64,000 bases of DNA, from contig JBALVT010000002.1 in NCBI GenBank assembly GCA_036961345.1, positions 23,978-87,977 of the forward strand, written 5' to 3'. This DNA comes from JBALVT01 sp036961345. Its GTDB lineage: Bacteria > Pseudomonadota > Gammaproteobacteria > Pseudomonadales > Halieaceae. A model generated the notes under the pieces. It did not search any database. It worked only from the letters and a program-made list of their open reading frames with translations, and had not been told where the DNA came from. Below are positions 8,123-16,954 of the stretch, piece after piece (positions within the stretch are counted from its first letter, which is position 1; every line of letters starts with the position of its first letter). Made by a program: the position numbers and the translations under genes.

Positions 8123-10054
8123 ATGTCTGAATTTCCTGTACACCCTGTACCTGCCAACTTCCAGGACGCTCATATTGACGCTGAGCGTTATAAAGCCATG
8201 TACCAGCGGTCGCTGGACGACCCCGACGGTTTCTGGGGAGAAATGGCCAATACCTTTCTCAGTTGGGAACAGCCCTGGAACAAAGTGGTCAGCCAAGACT
8301 TCTCTACCGGCGCCGCCCAATGGTTTGCTGGCGGCAAGCTCAATGTAAGTTACAACTGTATTGATCGTCATTTACCTGAGCGGGCGGACCAAACTGCATT
8401 AATCTGGGAGGGTGACGACCCCAATGACAGCAAGCACATCAGCTATGCAAAGCTCAAAGAGGAGGTCTGCAAGCTCGCCAATGTGCTCAAGTCACGCGGT
8501 GTGAACAAGGGAGATAGAGTCTGTCTGTACATGCCAATGATCCCGGAAGCAGCCTATGCGATGTTAGCCTGCACGCGAATCGGCGCAGTCCACTCAGTGG
8601 TGTTTGGCGGGTTTTCTCCGGACGCACTTAAGGACAGAATTCTGGATTCAGACTGCCAGGTGTTGATCACTGCCGATGAAGGCGTACGCAGCGGTAAATC
8701 CATCCCCCTAAAGGTCAACGCTGATAAAGCGCTGGAGTCCTGCCCGAATGTACACACCTGCCTGGTTGTAGAGCGCACTGCTAACACGATTGAGTGGAGC
8801 GAAGGGCGCGACGTCTGGTATCACAAGGCAACAAACGCGGCCGAAACCGAGTGTACGCCGGAATCAATGGATGCTGAAGACCCGCTCTTTATCCTCTATA
8901 CATCCGGATCTACCGGCAAACCCAAGGGCGTTCTTCACACGACCGGTGGCTACCTGCTACAGGCAGCGATGACTTTCAAGTACGTGTTTGATTATCGTGA
9001 CGGCGAGGTATTTTGGTGCACCGCTGATGTCGGCTGGGTCACCGGACACACCTATATCATCTACGGCCCGCTGTGCAATGGTGCCATCTCCTTGATGTTC
9101 GAGGGCGTGCCCACCTACCCCGATGCGGGGCGCTGCTGGGAAGTGGTCGACAAACATCAGGTAAATACTTTCTACACAGCACCTACGGCAATTCGCGCCC
9201 TACATGCAGTAGGTGACGAACCCGTCAAACGCAGTTCTCGCTCCAGTCTGCGCCTGCTTGGCTCTGTCGGCGAGCCGATTAACCCCGAAGCCTGGGAGTG
9301 GTATTACACTGTCGTGGGTGATTCGCGCTGCCCTATCGTAGACACCTGGTGGCAGACCGAAACTGGGGGGCACATGATTACCCCACTTCCAGGGGCCACC
9401 GACCTCAAACCTGGTTCGGCATCGTTTCCGTTTTTCGGCGTGGACCTGGCGCTGCTAAACGAAGACGGCAGCGAGATCGAAGGTGCCGGTGCTGGTTACC
9501 TGGTCGTAAAATCCTCCTGGCCCGGTCAGATTCGGTCCGTATACGGCGACCACAAGCGTTTCACCGAAACCTACTTCAGCCAGTACGATGGCTACTATTT
9601 CACTGGTGATGGCGCCAAACGCGATGAGGACGGTTATTACTGGATTACCGGCCGGGTCGACGATGTACTCAACGTCTCCGGCCATCGCATGGGTACAGCT
9701 GAAGTCGAAAGCGCTTTGGTTCTGCACGAGGATATAGCCGAGGCTGCCGTGGTCGGTTACCCCCATGATATTAAGGGACAGGGTATTTACTGCTACGTAA
9801 CGCCGATGCAGGGAATCGAGCCCGGAGATGAACTGCGTGCCGAGTTGGTCGCCCTATGCGTTAAAGAGATTGGCCCAATTGCCAAACCGGACATTGTTCA
9901 ATGGGCTCCGGCGCTACCAAAAACCCGTTCCGGCAAGATAATGCGACGAATTTTACGCAAGATCGCAGAAAATGAGCTAGATTCTCTGGGAGATACCAGC
10001 ACACTGGCGGATCCCTCTGTGGTGGAAAACCTCGTCGCCAACCGGCAACAATAG
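8123..10054 (+). CDS. acs: Acetyl-CoA synthetase (AMP-forming)
   Basis: Activates acetate to acetyl-CoA through acetyl-AMP. The 643 residues match the family length of about 650. The AMP-binding motif YTSGSTGKPKG, WWQTETGGHMITPLPG, the hinge region YYWITGRVDDVLNVSGHRMGTAEVE and the catalytic lysine in TRSGKIMRR (Lys605, the residue acetylated in known Acs proteins) are intact. It is monocistronic, 93 bp after panC, with its own candidate promoter and inverted repeat. Acetate metabolism next to cbrAB/crcZ-type carbon control is suggestive only. Confidence 0.96.
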   Translation: MSEFPVHPVPANFQDAHIDAERYKAMYQRSLDDPDGFWGEMANTFLSWEQPWNKVVSQDFSTGAAQWFAGGKLNVSYNCIDRHLPERADQTALIWEGDDPNDSKHISYAKLKEEVCKLANVLKSRGVNKGDRVCLYMPMIPEAAYAMLACTRIGAVHSVVFGGFSPDALKDRILDSDCQVLITADEGVRSGKSIPLKVNADKALESCPNVHTCLVVERTANTIEWSEGRDVWYHKATNAAETECTPESMDAEDPLFILYTSGSTGKPKGVLHTTGGYLLQAAMTFKYVFDYRDGEVFWCTADVGWVTGHTYIIYGPLCNGAISLMFEGVPTYPDAGRCWEVVDKHQVNTFYTAPTAIRALHAVGDEPVKRSSRSSLRLLGSVGEPINPEAWEWYYTVVGDSRCPIVDTWWQTETGGHMITPLPGATDLKPGSASFPFFGVDLALLNEDGSEIEGAGAGYLVVKSSWPGQIRSVYGDHKRFTETYFSQYDGYYFTGDGAKRDEDGYYWITGRVDDVLNVSGHRMGTAEVESALVLHEDIAEAAVVGYPHDIKGQGIYCYVTPMQGIEPGDELRAELVALCVKEIGPIAKPDIVQWAPALPKTRSGKIMRRILRKIAENELDSLGDTSTLADPSVVENLVANRQQ

Positions 10055-10083
10055 AAAAGTTTAGCGTGGGGCGGCCCTCCGCG

Positions 10084-10128
10084 GGGCGGATTGACGCAGG
10101 GCGGATTGACGCAGGGCGGCTTACCGCC
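10084..10128. repeat. Short tandem repeat (15-bp unit) after acs
   Basis: Two exact copies of a 15-bp unit GGGCGGATTGACGCA (10084-10098, 10099-10113) and the first 6 bases of a third, which run into a small hairpin GGCGG-CTTA-CCGCC (10115-10128). It fills part of the convergent gap between acs and pnp. There is no U tract, so it is not a normal terminator. Its function is unknown. Confidence 0.8.
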
Positions 10129-10166
10129 AGGTTGCCCTGTATCCCTGCGAAGTTTTTCAGCAGACA

Positions 10167-10199
10167 CAAAAAAGGCCACATCCGAAGATGTAGCCTTTG
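10167..10199 (-). terminator. Intrinsic terminator of the rpsO-pnp unit
   Basis: On the minus strand, AAAGGCTACATC and GATGTGGCCTTT form an almost perfect stem closed by a TTCG tetraloop and followed by a T-rich tail. It lies 32 bp beyond the pnp stop codon. Confidence 0.85.
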
Positions 10200-10231
10200 A
10201 GGTAGATGCCGGCTTTCACCGGCAAATATTC

Positions 10232-12367
10232 TTACTCAGACGCTTCCTCAGCGGGTGCTTCCTCAGCGGGAGCATCTGCAGCTTCGTCTTCCAACAACTC
10301 TTTGATAGAGAGCTTGATACGACCACGCTGATCAACGTCCAGTACCTTAACGCGTATTTCCTGACCTTCGCTCAAATGGTCTGTGACATTCTCAACACGC
10401 TCATTGGCGATTTGGGAAATGTGCACCAGGCCGTCTTTGCCAGGCAGGATGTTGACGAAAGCACCGAAGTCAACGATACGAGCAACAGTACCGGTATAGA
10501 CTGCGCCCACTTCAGCTTCAGCAGTAATTTCTTCAACCAGAGCAACAGCCGCGTCGCGCGAAGCCATATCTGGGCCAAAAATGCGCACCGTGCCGTCGTC
10601 ATCGATATCAACAGTTGCACCGGATTGCTCAGTGATAGAGCGGATCATAGCGCCGCCTTTACCAATGATGTCGCGGATCTTGTCGGAATCAACTTTCAGG
10701 GTCTGCATGCTTGGAGCATTTTCAGAAGTCACCACACGCGGCGTACCCAGTACCTGGTTCATCTGACCAAGAATGTGCAAACGTGCAGTCAGGGCCTGGC
10801 TCAATGCCGTTTCCATGATTTGCTCGTTGATGCCTTCGATTTTGATATCCATCTGCAGCGCAGTAATACCTTCAGCGGTACCGGCAACTTTGAAGTCCAT
10901 GTCGCCCAGGTGATCTTCATCACCCAGAATATCGGTCAAAACCGCAAACTGATTGCCGTCTTTTACAAGACCCATGGCGATACCAGCAACCGGGGCACTC
11001 AATGGCACACCCGCAGCCATCATGGCCATTGAACCACCACATACCGAAGCCATGGAGCTGGAACCGTTAGACTCGGTAATTTCAGACACAACACGGATGG
11101 TGTAGGGAAAATCTTCATTGTTCGGCAGAACCGCAGCCAGACCACGACGAGCCAAACGACCATGACCGACCTCGCGACGATTGGTAAAGCCCACACGACC
11201 TGCTTCGCCAACCGAATAGGGAGGGAAGTTATAGTGCAACATGAAAGGATCGCGACGCTCGCCTTCCAGTGCGTCGATGATCTGCGAATCACGGGTAGAA
11301 CCCAGGGTAACAGCACAGATTGCCTGAGTTTCACCGCGGGTGAACAAAGCTGAACCGTGTGCTTTCTTCAATATATCTACTTCACAGGCTATCGCACGAA
11401 CGGTTTGACCATCGCGACCATCAATACGCGGTTCGCCGGCCAAAATGCGCTTGCGCACAATACTCTTCTCTATGCTTTTGAAAACGTCTTTGATTTCATC
11501 CCCGGAAGGGCCACCTTCAACAGCCAAAGCATCGGTACAGGCGCTGCGGATTTCGCCAACACGCTCATAGCGAGCTGCCTTCTCTGTGATGCGATAAGCT
11601 TCGCCCAGATCGGCTAGCACCTGGCCTTCAACGGCGGATAACAGTTCGGTATCAACTGCAGGGCCTTCCCAATTCCAGGAGGGCTTGCCGGTTTCAGCGG
11701 CGAGTTCTTTAATCGCCTGGATAACAACCTGCATTTCCTGATGCGCAAACAACACCGCGCCCAGCATCTGGTCTTCGGACAATTCTTCCGCCTCAGACTC
11801 AACCATCAAAACCGCATCCGCAGTACCTGCGACTACCATATTCAGCTTGCTGCCTTCCAGCTGTGGGTAAGTCGGGTTCAGAATGTAGCCTTCACTTTCT
11901 GTAAAACCTACTCGTGCACCACCAATCGGCCCGTTAAAAGGCGCGCCAGAAATTGCCAGAGCAGCTGATGTACCTATCATTGCGACGATATCGGGATCAA
12001 TATGCTTGTCAGCTGAAACCACTGTACAAATGACTTGAACTTCGTTCATAAAACCATTTGGAAAAAGTGGGCGTATTGGGCGATCAATCAAACGCGAGGT
12101 CAGTGTTTCTTTTTCACTGGGACGTGCTTCGCGCTTGAAGAAACCGCCTGGAATTTTACCTACTGCATAGGCTTTTTCGGTGTAATGCACAGCCAGGGGG
12201 AAAAAGTCTCGACCCGGGCGAGCTGATTTTTCTGCAACCACTGTACATAGTACCGAGGTATTTTCGACGGTGACCAGAACCGCGCCTGTCGCCTGTCTGG
12301 CGATACGACCGGTTTCCAGAGTGACTGTTTGGCCACCGTACTGGAACGTTTTAGTTACTGGATTCAC
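10232..12367 (-). CDS. pnp: Polyribonucleotide nucleotidyltransferase (PNPase)
   Basis: A phosphorolytic 3'-5' exoribonuclease and core degradosome enzyme. The 711 residues hold two RNase PH domains separated by a helical domain, a KH domain (IIGKGGAMIRSITEQSGA, about 553-570) and an S1 domain (about 620-690, GAVYTGTVARIVDFGAFVNI). The tail is short, acidic and Ala/Glu-rich (DEAADAPAEEAPAEE). It follows rpsO by 72 bp, which contain a stem-loop like the RNase III site in the E. coli rpsO-pnp leader, so autoregulation by processing is plausible. Together with PcnB and the CrcZ-like RNA it is the third RNA-fate gene in the window. Confidence 0.97.
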   Translation of the reverse strand: MNPVTKTFQYGGQTVTLETGRIARQATGAVLVTVENTSVLCTVVAEKSARPGRDFFPLAVHYTEKAYAVGKIPGGFFKREARPSEKETLTSRLIDRPIRPLFPNGFMNEVQVICTVVSADKHIDPDIVAMIGTSAALAISGAPFNGPIGGARVGFTESEGYILNPTYPQLEGSKLNMVVAGTADAVLMVESEAEELSEDQMLGAVLFAHQEMQVVIQAIKELAAETGKPSWNWEGPAVDTELLSAVEGQVLADLGEAYRITEKAARYERVGEIRSACTDALAVEGGPSGDEIKDVFKSIEKSIVRKRILAGEPRIDGRDGQTVRAIACEVDILKKAHGSALFTRGETQAICAVTLGSTRDSQIIDALEGERRDPFMLHYNFPPYSVGEAGRVGFTNRREVGHGRLARRGLAAVLPNNEDFPYTIRVVSEITESNGSSSMASVCGGSMAMMAAGVPLSAPVAGIAMGLVKDGNQFAVLTDILGDEDHLGDMDFKVAGTAEGITALQMDIKIEGINEQIMETALSQALTARLHILGQMNQVLGTPRVVTSENAPSMQTLKVDSDKIRDIIGKGGAMIRSITEQSGATVDIDDDGTVRIFGPDMASRDAAVALVEEITAEAEVGAVYTGTVARIVDFGAFVNILPGKDGLVHISQIANERVENVTDHLSEGQEIRVKVLDVDQRGRIKLSIKELLEDEAADAPAEEAPAEEASE

Positions 12368-12392
12368 AATTATTCTCCAATTTTGTATAAGA

Positions 12393-12429
12393 ATACCGAG
12401 GCGCGCTTTAGTAACACGAGCCCCGGTAT
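12393..12429 (-). promoter_or_regulatory. rpsO-pnp intergenic stem-loop
   Basis: Minus-strand arms ATACCGGGGC (12429-12420) and GCCTCGGTAT (12402-12393) pair over 10 bp with one G-U and a 17-nt loop, about 25 nt before the pnp start. The tail after it is only mildly U-rich, so it could be a leaky rpsO terminator, an RNase III processing site controlling pnp as in E. coli, or both. Confidence 0.6.
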
Positions 12430-12439
12430 GGGATGTAGC

Positions 12440-12709
12440 TTATCGACGCAGACCCAGACGCTTGATCAGTTCGGCGTATCGCTCTGTATTTTTACGCTTC
12501 AGATAATCCAGCAACTTTCGACGCTGGTTTACCATGCGGATTAGACCGCGGCGGGAATGATGGTCGTGCTTGTGCTCTTTAAAATGTCCTTGCAACTGCT
12601 CTATATTTGCAGTCAGCAACGCTACCTGAACTTCAGGGGAACCTGTGTCACCCTCTGCCGTCTGGTAGCTTTGTACGATTTCTGATTTCGTTTGTGCATT
12701 TAAAGCCAT
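12440..12709 (-). CDS. rpsO: 30S ribosomal protein S15
   Basis: An 89-residue primary 16S rRNA-binding protein with the full family sequence: the TGSPEVQVALLTANIEQL helix, the HKHDHHSRRGLIRMVNQRRKLLDYLKR core and the C-terminal YAELIKRLGLRR. The start has GAGGAA upstream. It is located between truB and pnp as in most Gammaproteobacteria. Confidence 0.98.
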   Translation of the reverse strand: MALNAQTKSEIVQSYQTAEGDTGSPEVQVALLTANIEQLQGHFKEHKHDHHSRRGLIRMVNQRRKLLDYLKRKNTERYAELIKRLGLRR

Positions 12710-12781
12710 TGTAATTTCCTCATATAACCTGCTTCGCGTGACTCACCCTTATGGCGATGATCACTGCATTGATAAATAGAG

Positions 12782-12807
12782 CCTGTCCGTGCAGATTAAC
12801 AGACAGG
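12782..12807 (-). terminator. Weak terminator-like hairpin after truB
   Basis: Minus-strand arms CCTGTCTGT and ACGGACAGG pair over 9 bp (one G-U) around an 8-nt loop, 6 bp beyond the truB stop. The following CTCTATTTATC is only partly T-rich. It may attenuate read-through from the rimP-truB operon into rpsO or protect the 3' end. Confidence 0.45.
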
Positions 12808-12813
12808 TTCGCG

Positions 12814-13743
12814 TCACCCGCTGGTGACTATCAGTCGACGGGGCGCAACGCGTCCATCGTCTAAGATTTCTCCTATGCCCAAAAACTCACCGGTTTCCAG
12901 AGCGATGCGCACCATACCATCACAGGGCGCATTTGGCACCAATACTGGCTGCCCTTGCTGCATGTAAAAGCCACCTGACTCGCTAAGCTTCACCAGGGGA
13001 ATAGACCCCAGAGCCGCATCAGCAGGCAGTAGCAAGGCGTCCATGTCCGCCTCTTTTTCGCCTTGTTTCAATGCCGCAAGCGCCGGCATCGTCACACAAT
13101 CTTCAATGCTAAACGGCCCGGCTTTGGTTCGCCGCAGCGCTATCACGTGAGCACCGCAGCCCAAAGCCTTGCCCAAATCTTCAGCCAGTGAGCGGACATA
13201 GGTACCCTTGGTACACTCAATGGATACGTCTACCTCGGGGTATTCCCCAGGGCGAAACTCTCGCAGTTCATATCGATTGATGGTCACTCGACGAACCTTG
13301 CGCTCTACTTCTTTTCCCTGGCGCGCCAGTTTATATAACGGCTGACCCTGATGTTTAATCGCCGAAAACATAGAGGGGATTTGTTCGATCTCACCCCTGA
13401 ACGCTTTCATTGCCGCAAGCACATCGCTCTCACTGACAGCACTCGCATCCCGCGTTTCCAGTAACTCACCTTCAGAGTCGCCCGATGCGGTAATCTTGCC
13501 CAGTACAAAAGTACTGTCATAGGCTTTATCGGCGTCCAGTAGATACTGGGAAAACTTTGTCGCCTCACCAAAACACAGTGGCAATACGCCGGTGGCGAGC
13601 GGATCAAGACTACCGGTATGACCCGCTTTTGCGGCAAAATACAACCGCTTGGCTTGCTGCAACGCCCGATTGGAGCTGTCTCCAAGGGGTTTGTCTAACA
13701 GCAATATGCCATTCAGCGGGCGACCGCGACCACGCCGTGCCAC
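12814..13743 (-). CDS. truB: tRNA pseudouridine(55) synthase
   Basis: Makes pseudouridine 55 in the T-loop of all elongator tRNAs. The catalytic Asp47 lies in GHTGSLDPLATGVLP, and the KAYDSTFVLG and CTKGTYVRSLAEDLG motifs are present. A C-terminal PUA-like domain follows. The length of 309 residues is typical. It is separated from rbfA by 5 bp, so it is part of the nusA operon. Confidence 0.97.
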   Translation of the reverse strand: MARRGRGRPLNGILLLDKPLGDSSNRALQQAKRLYFAAKAGHTGSLDPLATGVLPLCFGEATKFSQYLLDADKAYDSTFVLGKITASGDSEGELLETRDASAVSESDVLAAMKAFRGEIEQIPSMFSAIKHQGQPLYKLARQGKEVERKVRRVTINRYELREFRPGEYPEVDVSIECTKGTYVRSLAEDLGKALGCGAHVIALRRTKAGPFSIEDCVTMPALAALKQGEKEADMDALLLPADAALGSIPLVKLSESGGFYMQQGQPVLVPNAPCDGMVRIALETGEFLGIGEILDDGRVAPRRLIVTSG

Positions 13744-13748
13744 CTCAG

Positions 13749-14153
13749 CTATTCCTCTTGATCAGCATCATCAGAGCGCAAACCCAACGCCCGATCCGCG
13801 TCCGCCGCTTTACCTATCAATTCTTCCAGGTAACGCCCGCGACCCACGCTTGAATCGAAATAAAATCGTAACTGCGGCACACTGCGCATGGAACTATCAC
13901 GCGACAGCTGGCTGCGCAAAAAACCAGCCGCTTTATTCAGCGCAGCGGTCGATTCATCGATACTGTCGCTGCTTTCGTCCACACTCAACACGGTGTAATG
14001 CACCTTGGCATGTCCCATGTCACGGCTTACATCAACCCCGGTAATGCTGACCATTCCGACACGCGGATCTCTCACCTCGCGTTGGATCAGGCCCGCCAAC
14101 TCTCGTTGCAGATAGTCGGCTACCCGTTGGGTTCGGCTGAATTCCTTTGCCAT
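13749..14153 (-). CDS. rbfA: Ribosome-binding factor A
   Basis: A KH-type protein of 134 residues that helps mature the 5' end of 16S rRNA and the 30S subunit, important in cold. The family pattern RTQRVADYLQRELAGLIQREVRDPRVGMVSITGVDVSRDM is split across its helix and strands, and the C-terminal RSVPQLRFYFDSS is diagnostic. It ends in an acidic tail (SDDADQEE). It lies between infB and truB with 5- and 11-bp gaps. Confidence 0.96.
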   Translation of the reverse strand: MAKEFSRTQRVADYLQRELAGLIQREVRDPRVGMVSITGVDVSRDMGHAKVHYTVLSVDESSDSIDESTAALNKAAGFLRSQLSRDSSMRSVPQLRFYFDSSVGRGRYLEELIGKAADADRALGLRSDDADQEE

Positions 14154-14164
14154 ATGCTCGCCGC

Positions 14165-16897
14165 CTATAAAGTGCGGGCTATCTCCTTGACTTCAAACAC
14201 TTCAATGGAGTCGCCTACTTTCACGTCGGTGTAGTTCTTAACCCCGATACCACATTCAGTACCGTTTCGAACCTCATTGGCATCGTCCTTAAAACGACGC
14301 AGAGACTCTAGTTCACCTTCATATATCACGACATTCTCGCGTAACACACGAATGGGTTTGGAGCGATGAACTGTGCCCTCTATCACCATACAACCGGCAA
14401 TAAGCCCAAACTTTGGCGAACTGAAGACATCACGCACTTCGGCAATACCAACAATTTCTTCACGCAATTCTGGTGCAAGCATCCCGGACAAGGCATCTCT
14501 CACATCATCAATCAGGTCATAAATGACCTTGTAGTAGCGCAAGTCAACACCTTCTTCGTCAACCAGCTTACGTGCGGCGTTATCGGCTCGGACATTAAAA
14601 CCAAACATGACTGCCCCGGAGGTCATAGCAAGCGAAACCTCAGTCTCAGTTATACCGCCAACACCGCCAGAGATAATGTTAACTTGTACTTCATCATTAC
14701 CCAGATCCAGCAACGCGCTTTGTATCGCTTCCAAAGAACCACGCACGTCAGCCTTGACGACGACATTCAGGTTCTTCTTCTGGCCCGCCGACATACTGGC
14801 AAACATATTGTCGAGCTTGCTCGCCTGCTGACGTTGCATCTTGTCGCTACGTGACTTCTCCTGCCTGAAATCTGCCACTTCGCGAGCATGCTTTTCACTC
14901 TCTACAGCGGCAAACAGATCACCCGCATTCGGAGTGCCATCAAGTCCGAGAATTTCAACAGGAATACTCGGACCCGCTTCGTCTATTTGATCGCCATTTT
15001 CATCGAGCATGGCGCGCACACGACCGTAATTGGTCCCGGCCAGAACGATATCGCCCTTGCGTAACGTACCGCTTTGAATCAGTAAAGAAGCTACGGATCC
15101 GCGACCTTTGTCGAGGCGCGATTCGATAACAATACCCTGTGCAGGTACGTCTCTTGCCGCTGTCAATTCCAGCAGTTCAGCCTGTAACAGAACCGCGTCA
15201 AGTAATGCGTCAACACCGTCTCCAGTAAGCGCCGATACGTTAATAAACTGTGTTTCGCCGCCCCACTCTTCCGGTATAACTTCTTTGGCAGACAATTCGT
15301 TTTTAACGCGCTCAGGATCAGCGCCCTCCTTGTCCATTTTGTTAACGGCAACAATCAGCGGCACACCTGCTGCGCGCGCATGTGCAACAGCCTCTTCCGT
15401 CTGCGGCATTACGCCGTCGTCTGCGGCCACAACAAGAATGACAATATCTGTACTCTTGGCGCCGCGCGCTCGCATCGCCGTAAAGGCTGCGTGACCCGGT
15501 GTGTCCAGGAAGGAAATCATGCCCTTGTCAGTTTCGACGTGATACGCACCGATATGCTGTGTAATACCACCTGCCTCACCGGAGGCGACACGCGATTTTC
15601 GGATGTAGTCAAGCAGTGAAGTCTTACCGTGGTCAACGTGGCCCATGACCGTAACAACCGGTGCACGCGACTCCTGTATACCCTCGTGCTGAGAGAGAGT
15701 CTCTACCAACTCATCTTCCAGCGCGTCAACACTGACAACTCTAACCTTGTGGCCCATCTCTTCAACAATCAGAGTAGCCGTATCCTGATCAATCATTTCA
15801 TTGATCGTGGCCATGACACCCATTTTCATCAATTCCTTGATGACCTGGCCAGTTTTTATGGACATGCGCTGCGCGAGATCCGCTACTGATGTCAGCTCTG
15901 CAATTTCAACTTCGTGAATTTTTCTCTCGGTAGGCATTTCAAATCCGTGTTTAGAATGCTCCTCGTGGGTGCGCTGCATTTTCTTGCGACCACGACGCCG
16001 CGCCGCGCCATTTTCAGCTGCATCCAGGTCCGACAAGGAAAGATTATGACCACGCTTCTTGCCGCGACCGGCACCGGGAGGACGCTCCAGCTTGCCACGT
16101 CCTGGCCCGCTTTTTCGACGTTGATCATCATTTGAAGGAGTGGGTGCATCATGCAGGCGCTTCGGCCTGGTTTTCGCTGCTCCGGATTTCTCGGTGGCAC
16201 TAGTTGGTGCTGGTGCTTGTACCTGGGCTTTAGCCTTGGCGACCGCCTCAACTTTAAGACGCTCTTCTTCGGCCTTGCGTGAGGCAATATTTGCCTGACG
16301 CGTGGCGACTAATTCAGCCTCCTGTTGTTTCCGACGCTGAGCTGCGCGTTGCCGCAGTATTTCCGGATCCATGTTAGCCAGATCTTCTTCTATTTCCGGC
16401 ACTTCTTCTACAAACTCTTCAACAAACTCTGCCTTCGCCTCAACAACTGGCTCTTGTTCAACAGGCTCCTCAACCGGCGTCGGCGCAAGCTCGGCAGCGT
16501 TCGGTGTCTCTTCAACCAGTTCGGCTACAGCTTCCGGAGCCGTTACAGTATTTTCTGCGTCCAACTCTTGGGCGGCCGCTTCTGCTTCCATCTCAGCTGG
16601 ATCACGCTTCACGTAGGTGCGTTTCTTGCGCACTTCAACGTTGACCGTCTTCCTTCCCTGTGAGCCGGCAGTTCTCAAGGTACTGCTGGTCTTGCGGTTC
16701 AGCGTAATTCGCTTGGGAGCCTTGGTAGACTCTCCATGGCTGCGTTTCAAATAGCTAAGCAGAGTCTGCTTGTCCTCATCGGACACAGCCTCGTCCACAG
16801 CCGTATGCGGTAAACCAGCCTCTTTCATCTGAGTAAGCAGACGGTCGGCCGGAGCACCTACCACTTCTGCCAACTGATGTACTGTCACCTGCGCCAT
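14165..16897 (-). CDS. infB: Translation initiation factor IF-2
   Basis: Places initiator fMet-tRNA on the 30S subunit; its own initiator tRNA gene lies at the head of this operon. The 910 residues start with an IF2_N domain, followed by a long charged, Ala/Glu/Lys-rich linker (about 90-310) and a second IF2_N-like segment. The GTPase domain carries GHVDHGKT, DTPGHAAF and NKMDKE, and then come domains II to IV. Length and layout match gammaproteobacterial IF2-alpha. Internal in-frame starts could give shorter forms as in E. coli, but none is decisive. Confidence 0.97.
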   Translation of the reverse strand: MAQVTVHQLAEVVGAPADRLLTQMKEAGLPHTAVDEAVSDEDKQTLLSYLKRSHGESTKAPKRITLNRKTSSTLRTAGSQGRKTVNVEVRKKRTYVKRDPAEMEAEAAAQELDAENTVTAPEAVAELVEETPNAAELAPTPVEEPVEQEPVVEAKAEFVEEFVEEVPEIEEDLANMDPEILRQRAAQRRKQQEAELVATRQANIASRKAEEERLKVEAVAKAKAQVQAPAPTSATEKSGAAKTRPKRLHDAPTPSNDDQRRKSGPGRGKLERPPGAGRGKKRGHNLSLSDLDAAENGAARRRGRKKMQRTHEEHSKHGFEMPTERKIHEVEIAELTSVADLAQRMSIKTGQVIKELMKMGVMATINEMIDQDTATLIVEEMGHKVRVVSVDALEDELVETLSQHEGIQESRAPVVTVMGHVDHGKTSLLDYIRKSRVASGEAGGITQHIGAYHVETDKGMISFLDTPGHAAFTAMRARGAKSTDIVILVVAADDGVMPQTEEAVAHARAAGVPLIVAVNKMDKEGADPERVKNELSAKEVIPEEWGGETQFINVSALTGDGVDALLDAVLLQAELLELTAARDVPAQGIVIESRLDKGRGSVASLLIQSGTLRKGDIVLAGTNYGRVRAMLDENGDQIDEAGPSIPVEILGLDGTPNAGDLFAAVESEKHAREVADFRQEKSRSDKMQRQQASKLDNMFASMSAGQKKNLNVVVKADVRGSLEAIQSALLDLGNDEVQVNIISGGVGGITETEVSLAMTSGAVMFGFNVRADNAARKLVDEEGVDLRYYKVIYDLIDDVRDALSGMLAPELREEIVGIAEVRDVFSSPKFGLIAGCMVIEGTVHRSKPIRVLRENVVIYEGELESLRRFKDDANEVRNGTECGIGVKNYTDVKVGDSIEVFEVKEIARTL

Positions 16898-16954
16898 TCA
16901 ATAATCTCCTTAGAACCCTATTTTTCGCCGTTTAAAACCCTGCAAACAAAAACG

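Noticed and set aside
10091..11032. 313-codon open frame on the + strand antisense to pnp
   Set aside because: It is a shadow of the high-GC-third-position pnp frame. The product has no recognisable domain, is poor in normal protein patterns and starts within the tandem repeat.
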